Source of the DNA: Prevotella sp.
GTDB taxonomy: Bacteria > Bacteroidota > Bacteroidia > Bacteroidales > Bacteroidaceae
Assembly (NCBI GenBank): GCA_017475265.1
Contig: JAFVFY010000063.1
Location: forward strand, 1 to 57,283
Reading direction: 5' to 3'
DNA: 57,283 bases
Numbering within the stretch: the stretch's first letter is position 1; each line of letters opens with the position of its first letter. Of this stretch, positions 50,886-57,283 are shown piece after piece. The notes under the pieces were generated by a model. The model saw only the letters and a program-made list of their open reading frames with translations, had not been told where the DNA came from and did not search any database. Made by a program: the position numbers and the translations under genes.

Positions 50886-51454
50886 TCGCAAATCATCACA
50901 CTCACACCGTCGCGCCGCCCTGCCACGTATGTCATGGCAGGCTGTCCCAGATGTACGACGTCATCCAAATAGAGCGGCTCGTGCTGAATCATCAGGTGGC
51001 AGCGGAACGTGTCGCCCACATTCAGTTTCGTGTTCTCGGCCTCCACAATCTCAAAACGGCTGTCACCCAAATGTCTCACCACGATTCTGCGGTCAGGCCG
51101 CCAGGTGATGACAAGTCGCTGGCCGCGCCTCATCCCCTCCGTCGTGATGCCCGACTCGGAGAGGATGCCGCTCTGCACCTCGTCCAGCCCGTCTGCCCGC
51201 GCACAGAAATCCTCATAGTCGTGGAAGCCCACCAACCGTGCCAGTACATCCATTGTGTGCGGACGGGTCTCCACCTCCTCGTTCTTCAAGTACCCCCACA
51301 GCCGCTTTAGCGTCGTCGGCGACAGCCGCTCATGTGTATGCGAAATAATCAGGTCGCTCAGTTCCTCGAAGTCGCGGGCCTCCTTCAGCTGCCGCCCCAT
51401 CATCCGCTCCACCTCCTTTTTCAACAGTTCCTGTTTCTTCTGGCCATCAAGCAT
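50882..51454 (-). CDS. Unknown protein convergent with the kinase gene
   Basis: 190 aa, soluble. The N-terminal half is helical (MLDGQKKQELLKKEVERMMG, then LSPTTLKRLWGYLKNEEVETRPHTMDVLARLVGFHDYEDFCARA). It has a helix-turn-helix-like look with a conserved DYxDFC ending. The C-terminal half is a small beta domain (VITWRPDRRIVVRHLGDSRFEIVEA, FRCHLMIQHEPLYLDD). I recognise the style from Prevotella but no named family. Its stop overlaps the kinase stop by 4 bp on the other strand. A regulatory role with the kinase is possible but unsupported. Confidence 0.7.
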   Translation of the reverse strand: MLDGQKKQELLKKEVERMMGRQLKEARDFEELSDLIISHTHERLSPTTLKRLWGYLKNEEVETRPHTMDVLARLVGFHDYEDFCARADGLDEVQSGILSESGITTEGMRRGQRLVITWRPDRRIVVRHLGDSRFEIVEAENTKLNVGDTFRCHLMIQHEPLYLDDVVHLGQPAMTYVAGRRDGVSVMICD

Positions 51455-51493
51455 AACCGATAACGTTTATTATTAACCTTTCCATTTCTATTT

Positions 51494-51581
51494 GGAATTT
51501 TCTGCAAAATTACAACAAATTCCGAATACGTGCAAGTTTCCATTCGGAATTATCTGCCAAATCGCAATAAATTCCGAATAC
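51494..51581. repeat. Duplicated 36-bp unit with inverted GGAATT/AATTCC ends
   Basis: GGAATTTTCTGCAAAATTAC continuing to AATTCCGAATAC (51494-51529) recurs with five changes at 51546-51581, period 52 bp. Each unit starts GGAATT and ends AATTCC. The minus-strand -7 box TAATTTTG (51505-51512) of the 190-aa gene lies inside the first unit, so these may be operators. Confidence 0.72.
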
Positions 51582-51703
51582 AGTTGTTCCGTAACCCATT
51601 TTTTGTACCTTTACGGCACACTTGTGCGACTATCGTTATGGAGATTACACGCCTGCCACATTTAGCACGTATGGTGTAAATTTTGGTTCGTAGCGGACGC
51701 CGT

Positions 51704-51769
51704 GAATGTTTTTGGCGACCGCTACGAATGTTTTTGGCGGCCGCTATGAATGTTTTTGGCGGCCGCTAT
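51704..51769 (+). repeat. Three tandem 22-bp repeats (GAATGTTTTTGGCGGCCGCT)
   Basis: Units lie at 51704-51725, 51726-51747 and 51748-51769, with two substitutions in the first. They contain the palindrome GCGGCCGC. The block lies in a gene-free stretch. Confidence 0.9.
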
Positions 51770-51812
51770 GAATTGCGGGGGTACGGCCTTTCTCCCTCGG
51801 AGAACGGCACTC

Positions 51813-51849
51813 TCTCCCTGATTCCCCTGGCCATTCTCCCTGATTCCCC
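51813..51849 (+). repeat. Two copies of TCTCCCTGATTCCCC, 22 bp apart
   Basis: 15-bp perfect copies lie at 51813-51827 and 51835-51849. The 22-bp period equals that of the neighbouring array at 51704 and of the palindromes at 49152. Confidence 0.78.
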
Positions 51850-51918
51850 GTATTGGCGCAAAAGCGGCAGCAAGATACCAACTTTTTTTCCACTTACGCT
51901 GAAAAGGACAGAAAAGGA

Positions 51919-51950
51919 CTTGCGGGAAAGGTCTTTTTGCACTAATTTTG
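51919..51950 (+). promoter_or_regulatory. Possible upstream promoter of the structured leader
   Basis: CTTG (51919-51922) and TAATTTTG (51943-51950) are 20 nt apart; the -33 box has one mismatch. Confidence 0.45.
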
Positions 51951-51979
51951 CCGCCAAAATGAAAAAAACGGCTCACAAT

Positions 51980-52011
51980 GTTGCATCTTTCAAGTAAAAT
52001 GCTTATCTTTG
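51980..52011 (+). promoter_or_regulatory. Promoter of the structured leader / 344-aa protein
   Basis: GTTG (51980-51983, one mismatch to TTTG) and TATCTTTG (52004-52011) are 20 nt apart. Transcription would start near 52018 and leave a leader of about 270 nt before the ATG at 52289. Confidence 0.6.
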
Positions 52012-52272
52012 CCCCGTCATTCCGCAAGGAGTGGCGACATAGAGGAGAGCGATTAAGCTTTGACCCGTCTGAGAACCTGGAAAATTCGAAGTATAAGGGT
52101 GAGAAGTTTGAAAGCTGCTTCTCCTGTAGTAGCATAGTCACAGCGCGCTCCATTATGGAGTCAGTTCACCTATATACTTACAGGTGTGAGCCGATTTTCA
52201 TTCTTACTTATACGGGTATTCCAGGACCTTCAGACTAAGAATGTCGAGAAGGCTCACACTCGTTGTGTTAAC
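52012..52272 (+). ncRNA. Candidate structured RNA leader, family not recognised
   Basis: Hairpin 1 pairs GTCATTCC (52016-52023) with GGAGTGGC (52028-52035) around a GCAA tetraloop, six Watson-Crick and two G-T pairs. Hairpin 2: GAGAAG (52101-52106) with CTTCTC (52118-52123). Hairpin 3: CTCC (52148-52151) with GGAG (52157-52160). A long helix pairs GTGTGAGCC (52184-52192) with GGCTCACAC (52251-52259), enclosing CATTCTTA (52199-52206) with TAAGAATG (52236-52243). CACCT (52167-52171) can instead pair with AGGTG (52182-52186), overlapping the long helix, so two states are possible. The stretch lacks a protein-like frame. It could be a cis-regulatory leader, a separate small RNA, or an RNA partner of the 344-aa protein. 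Confidence 0.5.
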
Positions 52273-52288
52273 AAAAAAATGAACTATT

Positions 52289-53323
52289 ATGTCAGATTAT
52301 CCTTGTATTGTACAATTTCCTCATCCACAAAAGGAACATGAGTTAACAAGTTGCGAGAAAAAAGCCACTCCACTTGTCAAGGAGTGGAATAATGGACAGC
52401 ACCGTAGAAAATTTCTTCGGGCTAAGGGAATGTGCGTTTCAGACAACAACATTTTGTCTGTAGAAAAAGACATACTTTTCTGGGGCGAATGGGAGCCATA
52501 CTCAGAAGTGGAAATACTACAAGGGAACACTAAGAGTCCTAAATCACCAATGTATGTTCACAAGCCATTTCTGAAAGTGAAGAAAAATGGCAATCTGCAC
52601 TACTACATTCATCATCAGCCCAAGGCAATATCTGAAAGCGACAAGGCAAAACTGTCATGTACTGACAGGAGTTGTATTAAAAGCAACAGGTCTAATACCG
52701 ACCCGTTTGTATTCGGCAATTATTTCATTTACAGTTGTTGCAGACAGTTTACGAAAAACAAGGAGAACGGTAACTTTAAGTATTCATCGATGAAGTCGCT
52801 ACAGAAGGGAAGTCTCATTCTGTTTGGCTCTTCATTTTTGAATCCTCAAGGTGAAGATTCCTATTTTGCTCTCGATACGGTTTTCGTGGTAGGCGAGAGC
52901 CGCCTGTTTCATGTCAAGAGCCATGAAAATGACCTCGCAGGCTTTATTCCTCCCTATTATGCTGAGATTATGGGCTATGGAAACTGGGACGGTAATCCAG
53001 AAATGCGTTGCTATCATGGTGCGACAATTGACGACCCCATTAACGGTATGTACAGTTTTGTGCCATGTAAATCATGCAGTAGCGATACACGCAGTTGGGG
53101 CTTTGAGCGCCCCAAACTGCGTGCTTCTATGTTTGAAAGTATTACTGATGGCTCTAAAGACATCATCAATGTTAACTCATCCCGCAACTTTCGGACATTC
53201 GGTGAACGTCGCTGTGCCTTCTTTGACGAAGAAATGGTTTATCAGGTGTGGCAGACTGTCAGGCAACAAGTCATCAATCAAGGCTATGAGATTGGGGTAA
53301 AAGTAAACTTCGAGATACGTTAA
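52289..53323 (+). CDS. Unknown 344-aa protein behind a structured leader
   Basis: Soluble, no signal peptide, low GC compared with the housekeeping genes. Notable segments are KDILFWGEWEPYSEVEIL (near residue 65), VFGNYFIYSCCRQF (near 145), KGSLILFGSSF, the acidic-aromatic AEIMGYGNWDGNPEMRCYHGATIDDP, and a cysteine pair VPCKSCSSDTRSWGFERPKL near residue 260. Several conserved-looking Trp, Cys and His residues suggest an enzyme or nucleic-acid-binding fold, but I recognise no family. The start at 52289 follows an A-rich stretch. The BspA-like gene begins 22 nt after its stop. Single-copy, accessory-looking; function unknown. Confidence 0.75.
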   Translation: MSDYPCIVQFPHPQKEHELTSCEKKATPLVKEWNNGQHRRKFLRAKGMCVSDNNILSVEKDILFWGEWEPYSEVEILQGNTKSPKSPMYVHKPFLKVKKNGNLHYYIHHQPKAISESDKAKLSCTDRSCIKSNRSNTDPFVFGNYFIYSCCRQFTKNKENGNFKYSSMKSLQKGSLILFGSSFLNPQGEDSYFALDTVFVVGESRLFHVKSHENDLAGFIPPYYAEIMGYGNWDGNPEMRCYHGATIDDPINGMYSFVPCKSCSSDTRSWGFERPKLRASMFESITDGSKDIINVNSSRNFRTFGERRCAFFDEEMVYQVWQTVRQQVINQGYEIGVKVNFEIR

Positions 53324-53345
53324 CAACATAATTAAATATATACCT

Positions 53346-56030
53346 ATGAGTCAACTAAAATTATCATTCTTGCTTATTGTGTTCATGAGCATGATAGGCA
53401 CAAAGGGTTTCGCCTACGACATAGCAGTAGCGAATGCAGATGGCAAAACCATCTTTTATGATTTCATCAATAACGGAACAGCTTTGTCCGTCTGCGCAGG
53501 AGTATATTCTGGTAATATAGTTATTCCCGCATCCATCACTTACGACGGAAACACCTATTCAGTGATGACTATTGGATACGGCGCTTTCATTGGTAGCAGC
53601 CCGACCTCCGTCACGATTCCCAACAGCGTAACGAGCATAGGAGAGTATGCTTTCAAGGGTTGCAGCGGCCTGACCTCCGTCACGATTGGCAACAGCGTGA
53701 CGAGCATAGGATACCAGGCTTTCTATGGTTGCAGCAGCCTGACCTCCGTCACGATTCCCAGCAGCGTGACGAGCATAGAACTGGGTGCTTTCGTGAAATG
53801 CATTGGCCTGGCTTCAATTAAAGTAAATAGTGGTAACACTGTGTATGACTCCCGAGACAATTGTAATGCTATCATCAAGACTGGAACAAATGAACTGATT
53901 TTAGGATGCAAGAACACTATTATTCCCAACAGCGTAACGAGCATAGGAGGCAGTGCTTTCTCTGGTTGCAGCAGCCTGACCTCCGTCACCATTCCAAACA
54001 GCGTGACGAGCATAGGAGAGTGGGGTTTCTATGATTGCAGCGGCCTAACCTCAGTCACGATTGGCAACAGCGTGACGAGCATAGGATACGATGCTTTCTT
54101 TGGCTGTAGCGGTCTGACCTCAATTGAAGTAAATAGTGGTAACACAGTGTATGGCTCCCCTTATAATTGTAATGCAATTATCAAAACCGAAACAAACGAA
54201 CTGTTTTTAGGATGCAAGAACACTATTATTCCCAACAGCGTGACAAGCATAGGAGAGCGTGCTTTCGCTGGTTGCAGCGGCCTGACCTCAGTCACGATTC
54301 CCAACAGCGTGACGAGCATAGGAAACTTTGCTTTCTATGGTTGCAGCGGCCTGACCTCCGTCACGATTCCCAACAGCGTGACGAGCATAGGAGACTATGC
54401 TTTCGCTGGTTGCAGCGGCCTGACCTCCGTCACGATTCCCAACAGCGTGACGAGCATAGGAGACGAGGCTTTCAGGAATTGCCGCAGCCTGACCTCCGTT
54501 ACGATTCCCAACAGCGTGACGAGCATAGGAGACTATGCTTTCGAGGGTTGCAGCGGCCTGACCTCCGTACATATATCAGATTTAGCCGCATGGTGTAAAA
54601 TCTCATTTAGTTACAATTCCAATCCCTTATCGTATGCTCACCATCTATATTTAGGGGGCGATGAAATAACTGATCTGGTAATTCCCAACAGCGTGACGAG
54701 CATAGGAGGATATGCTTTCAATGGTTGCAGCGGCCTGACCTCCGTCACGATTCCCAACAGCGTGACGAGCTTAGGAAGCGCTGCTTTCTCAGGTTGCAGC
54801 GGCCTGACCTCCGTCACGATTCCCAACAGCGTGACGACCATAGGAGAGACTGCTTTCTGTAGATGCAGCGGCCTGACCTCCGTCACAATTCCCAACAGCG
54901 TGACGAGCATAGGGGAAATGGCTTTTATGGAATGCAGTGGCCTGACCTCAGTTACGATTCCCAACAGCGTGACAAGCATAGGAGGAGGTACTTTCTCTAA
55001 TTGTAGCGGCCTGACCTCTGTCACGATTCCTAACAGCGTGACGAGCATAGGAGAGGCTGCTTTCGCTGATTGCAGCAGCCTGACCTCCGTCAGGATACCT
55101 AACAGCGTGACGACCATAGGAGACGCTACTTTCTATTATTGCAGCGGCCTGACCTCCGTAATAGTTGAAGCCAGTACACCTGTCATCATCAATCTTTCTG
55201 CATTTTTTGGTTGTTCCGAAGCTACGCTCTACGTTCCCAAGAACAGCAAGTCGACATACGCGGCCGCCAACTACTGGAAGGAGTTCAAAGCCATCAAGGA
55301 GTATCCTGACTGCGACGTGAACCAGGATGGAGACATTGACGTGGTGGATGTGGTAGATATCGCCCGTTACGTGGTAGACACACCAGCCGAGACCTTCGAC
55401 GTGTTTTTAGCCGACCTGAACAGCGACAAGACAGTGAACGTGGCCGATGCTGTGGTGCTGGTGAACGAGATTGCCGGCGACACCAACTGGTCGCGAAGGA
55501 TGAGGGCACCTCAGAGCGAACATAACGACGTGTTGAAGCTGACAGAGAACGATGATAATAGTCTGTCTTGGCACATTGAGGGCAACGGACGCTATACTGC
55601 TTTCCAGTTCGACCTGTACCTGCCCGAAGACGTGGACGTGACACAGATGAGACTGAACAACCAGCGCAAGCAGAAGCACCAGCTATTATATAATAAGGTT
55701 CGCGAGGGACAGTGGCGTGTGGTGGCCTTGTCAACGTCAAATCGCGAGTTTGAGGGTGTAGCAGGAGAACTGCTGAACATCGGGCTCGACGGCTTCGCCA
55801 CCGCCGACGTGCTGATAGACAACATCCACTTCGTGACTGCACAGGGTGCCGACGTGACGTTTGAGCCCATCGGCCTGAGCAAGGACGGCGTGGTGACAGG
55901 AGTGGACTATGTCTCGTCAGAGGTGGACAGTGACGGCTTACAGACTGTCTACAGCCTGAGCGGACAGCGGCTAAACGCCCCGCAAAAGGGCCTGAACATC
56001 ATTGGTGGAAAGAAAGTAATAATTAAGTAG
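53346..56030 (+). CDS. BspA-like LRR surface protein with dockerin and sorting tail
   Basis: 894 aa. A signal peptide (1-23) precedes about 25 LRR_5 (Treponema pallidum/BspA type) repeats of 23 residues (SVTIPNSVTSIGxxAFxGCSGLT), from about 55 to 640. The LRR block is broken by three non-repeat insertions, two of them near-duplicates (VNSGNTVYDS/GSxxNCNAIIKT). A closing LYVPKNSKSTYAAANYWKEF strand resembles the end of the kinase-LRR protein. Dockerin-like EF-hands follow (DVNQDGDIDVVDVVDI, DLNSDKTVNVADAVV), then a beta-sandwich cohesin-like domain (about 730-850) and a C-terminal tail SLSGQRLNAPQKGLNIIGGKKVIIK of the secretion/sorting type. BspA proteins bind host matrix or other bacteria; that role is inferred. 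Confidence 0.9.
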   Translation: MSQLKLSFLLIVFMSMIGTKGFAYDIAVANADGKTIFYDFINNGTALSVCAGVYSGNIVIPASITYDGNTYSVMTIGYGAFIGSSPTSVTIPNSVTSIGEYAFKGCSGLTSVTIGNSVTSIGYQAFYGCSSLTSVTIPSSVTSIELGAFVKCIGLASIKVNSGNTVYDSRDNCNAIIKTGTNELILGCKNTIIPNSVTSIGGSAFSGCSSLTSVTIPNSVTSIGEWGFYDCSGLTSVTIGNSVTSIGYDAFFGCSGLTSIEVNSGNTVYGSPYNCNAIIKTETNELFLGCKNTIIPNSVTSIGERAFAGCSGLTSVTIPNSVTSIGNFAFYGCSGLTSVTIPNSVTSIGDYAFAGCSGLTSVTIPNSVTSIGDEAFRNCRSLTSVTIPNSVTSIGDYAFEGCSGLTSVHISDLAAWCKISFSYNSNPLSYAHHLYLGGDEITDLVIPNSVTSIGGYAFNGCSGLTSVTIPNSVTSLGSAAFSGCSGLTSVTIPNSVTTIGETAFCRCSGLTSVTIPNSVTSIGEMAFMECSGLTSVTIPNSVTSIGGGTFSNCSGLTSVTIPNSVTSIGEAAFADCSSLTSVRIPNSVTTIGDATFYYCSGLTSVIVEASTPVIINLSAFFGCSEATLYVPKNSKSTYAAANYWKEFKAIKEYPDCDVNQDGDIDVVDVVDIARYVVDTPAETFDVFLADLNSDKTVNVADAVVLVNEIAGDTNWSRRMRAPQSEHNDVLKLTENDDNSLSWHIEGNGRYTAFQFDLYLPEDVDVTQMRLNNQRKQKHQLLYNKVREGQWRVVALSTSNREFEGVAGELLNIGLDGFATADVLIDNIHFVTAQGADVTFEPIGLSKDGVVTGVDYVSSEVDSDGLQTVYSLSGQRLNAPQKGLNIIGGKKVIIK

Positions 56031-56049
56031 AAGTAGGAGGAATCGAGAT

Positions 56050-57283
56050 ATGAAGAAATTGATTTTGTTAAGTCTGGCACTAATCATGGGCTTGACTACC
56101 ATGATGGCTACTGACCATGTCGCCAGCAACGATTTCACTATGGCGATAGGGGAAACCAAGACGTTCGCCATCAGCCTGACCAACGAGCATACAGACTACG
56201 TATCGTTCCAGATGGACCTGACACTGCCAGCAGGTCTCAGCCTGAACAAGGCTGGCTGCAGTCTCACCTCGCGTGTCACTGACGAGGACCAGGAACTGAC
56301 CATCGGTAAGCAGGGCGAGAACACCTATCGCCTGACATCGACCTCGTTCTCGCTAACCCCCATCAGTGGGACAAGTGGTGATCTGATAACCCTCTCGGTG
56401 ACAGGTCAGCAAGGGTTCGCTGGTGGCACGGCGACCATTGCCAACATCCGTTTTGCCACCTCCAACTCTCAGCGAGTCACGTTGGAGAATGCAACATTCA
56501 ACATCACACGTCCGGCAGCAACTGTTGTCACGGCACCCACGGCAAAGACACTGACCTACACAGGGGCGGCACAGCAGTTGGTCAATGCCGGTGTGGCATC
56601 TGGTGGAACGATGCAGTACAGCCTTGACGGCACAAACTACACCAGCGACATCCCAACAGGCACCAATGCCGGTTCCTATAACGTTTACTACAAGGTGGTG
56701 GGCGATGACAACCATACTGACACGACACCCGCGACCGTCAGCGTGACAATCAAAAGGGCCGCTGCCGCCGTCACCACGGCACCCACGGCAAAGACGCTGA
56801 CCTACACAGGGGCAGCCCAACAGTTGGTCAATGCCGGTATGGCTTCCGGCGGCACGATGCAGTATAGCCTTGACGGCACGACTTACGACAGCGACATCCC
56901 AACAAGCACGAATGCCGGTACCTATACCGTTTACTACAAGGTGGTGGGCGATGCCAACCATACGGACGTGACACCCGCGACCGTCGGCGTGACAATCAAA
57001 AGGGCCGCCTCAGCCATCACCACAGCTCCGACAGCTAAAACACTGACCTACACAGGGTCGGCCCAGCAGCTCGTCAATGCCGGCGTGGCATCCGGCGGAA
57101 CGATGCAGTACAGCCTTGACGGCACAAACTACGGCAGCGACATCCCAACAGGCACGAATGCCGGTACCTATACCGTTTACTACAAGGTGGTGGGCGATGA
57201 CAACCATACTGACACGACACCCGCGACCGTCAGCGTGACAATCAAAAGGGCCGCAGCAGCCATCACCACAGCTCCGACAGCTA
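56050..57283 (+). CDS. Secreted protein with 82-residue repeats, partial (runs off the window)
   Basis: ATG at 56050; open to the window end, at least 411 residues. A signal peptide (MKKLILLSLALIMGLTTMMA) is followed by a cohesin-like beta-sandwich (VASNDFTMAIGETKTFAISL ... TATIANIRFATSNSQRVTLENATF). Then come near-identical 82-residue modules, period 246 bp (starts near 56531, 56777, 57023, 57269). Each reads APTAKTLTYTGAAQQLVNAG, then SGGTMQYSLDGTxYxSDIPTxTNAGTYTVYYKVVGDxNHTDTTPATVSVTIKRAA. These are MBG/YDG-like Ig-type adhesin modules. The nucleotide identity of the modules points to recent duplication. It starts 20 nt after the BspA-like gene and probably belongs to the same surface operon. 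Confidence 0.85.
   Translation, partial: MKKLILLSLALIMGLTTMMATDHVASNDFTMAIGETKTFAISLTNEHTDYVSFQMDLTLPAGLSLNKAGCSLTSRVTDEDQELTIGKQGENTYRLTSTSFSLTPISGTSGDLITLSVTGQQGFAGGTATIANIRFATSNSQRVTLENATFNITRPAATVVTAPTAKTLTYTGAAQQLVNAGVASGGTMQYSLDGTNYTSDIPTGTNAGSYNVYYKVVGDDNHTDTTPATVSVTIKRAAAAVTTAPTAKTLTYTGAAQQLVNAGMASGGTMQYSLDGTTYDSDIPTSTNAGTYTVYYKVVGDANHTDVTPATVGVTIKRAASAITTAPTAKTLTYTGSAQQLVNAGVASGGTMQYSLDGTNYGSDIPTGTNAGTYTVYYKVVGDDNHTDTTPATVSVTIKRAAAAITTAPTA

Noticed and set aside
51978-52238. 86-codon open frame as a real protein
   Set aside because: It runs through the promoter -7 box and several strong RNA stems, and its translation has no protein-like pattern.
52018-52288. Retron or TPP riboswitch
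   Set aside because: No reverse transcriptase follows, and the CTGAGA-like word lacks the other conserved TPP elements in the right order.
54288-54572. Minus-strand repeat protein opposite the LRR gene
   Set aside because: It is the shadow of the 69-bp LRR repeats, which stay open in several frames because the repeat lacks stops.
1-57283. tRNA or rRNA genes
   Set aside because: No cloverleaf with a T-loop GTTCGAATC-type signature or rRNA sequence was noticed on either strand; a tRNAscan run would be the decisive check.

Overview
The window is chromosomal DNA of a member of the Bacteroidota, order Bacteroidales, most likely a gut or rumen Prevotella-type organism. The signs are: many promoters with a TTTG / TAnnTTTG layout spaced 19-20 nt apart; secreted proteins ending in dockerin-like EF-hand repeats or short C-terminal sorting tails; BspA-type leucine-rich repeats; HU-like proteins of the Bacteroidales type; VirE_N/DUF3987 genes; and dense intergenic repeats. 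No rRNA, tRNA or CRISPR array was seen.

Layout. 1-226: the first 20 codons of an IS1595-type transposase (minus strand) and a triple 21-bp repeat. 227-6221: an ECF sigma factor fused through a membrane helix to an outer-membrane beta-barrel, then two secreted serpin genes carrying three serpin domains, the second ending in a dockerin. 6227-16005: housekeeping genes (two deoxynucleoside kinases, a small secreted protein, an HD hydrolase, pheA, a radical SAM protein, recJ, a DUF1846 protein, transketolase). 16290-17223: a three-gene DUF3791-DUF3990-DUF3791 cassette with ATGA overlaps. 17363-22057: an apparent hexuronate/pectin module (GatC-like membrane protein, KduI with a signal peptide, ExuT-like transporter), interrupted by a GxxExxY gene lying between MITE-like inverted repeats. 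22073-25513: an unusual protein with alpha/beta-hydrolase, patatin, POTRA and barrel domains. 25741-31164: pgi, an outer-membrane-type protein, kdsD, a DJ-1 protein, ispD and an HU-like gene.

31500-38610 is a mobile island. 28-bp perfect inverted repeats (31793-31820 and 38537-38564) enclose a C5 methyltransferase, an NgoMIV-type restriction endonuclease with a one-base frameshift, an XRE regulator, a coiled-coil protein, an unknown protein, and VirE_N and DUF3987 replication-like genes. A HigBA toxin-antitoxin pair follows, then recG, a GH128-like dockerin glycosidase, hflX and an S9 peptidase.

49130-57283 is an accessory surface region. It has four phased palindromes before a eukaryote-type Ser/Thr kinase fused by a membrane helix to a leucine-rich-repeat domain, a convergent unknown gene, and an 800-bp gap with 22-bp phased repeats and a strongly structured candidate RNA leader. 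Downstream are an unknown 344-aa protein, a large BspA-like LRR protein and the start of a protein made of 82-residue repeats.

The main unexplained signals are: (1) the structured RNA plus unknown protein at 52012-53323; (2) a 30-bp palindromic element that sits inside coding sequence in both orientations; (3) a second palindromic element at the 3' ends of three unrelated genes; (4) the GxxExxY gene inside a MITE-like repeat; (5) one-polypeptide envelope-spanning fusions (sigma-barrel, kinase-LRR, double hydrolase-barrel).
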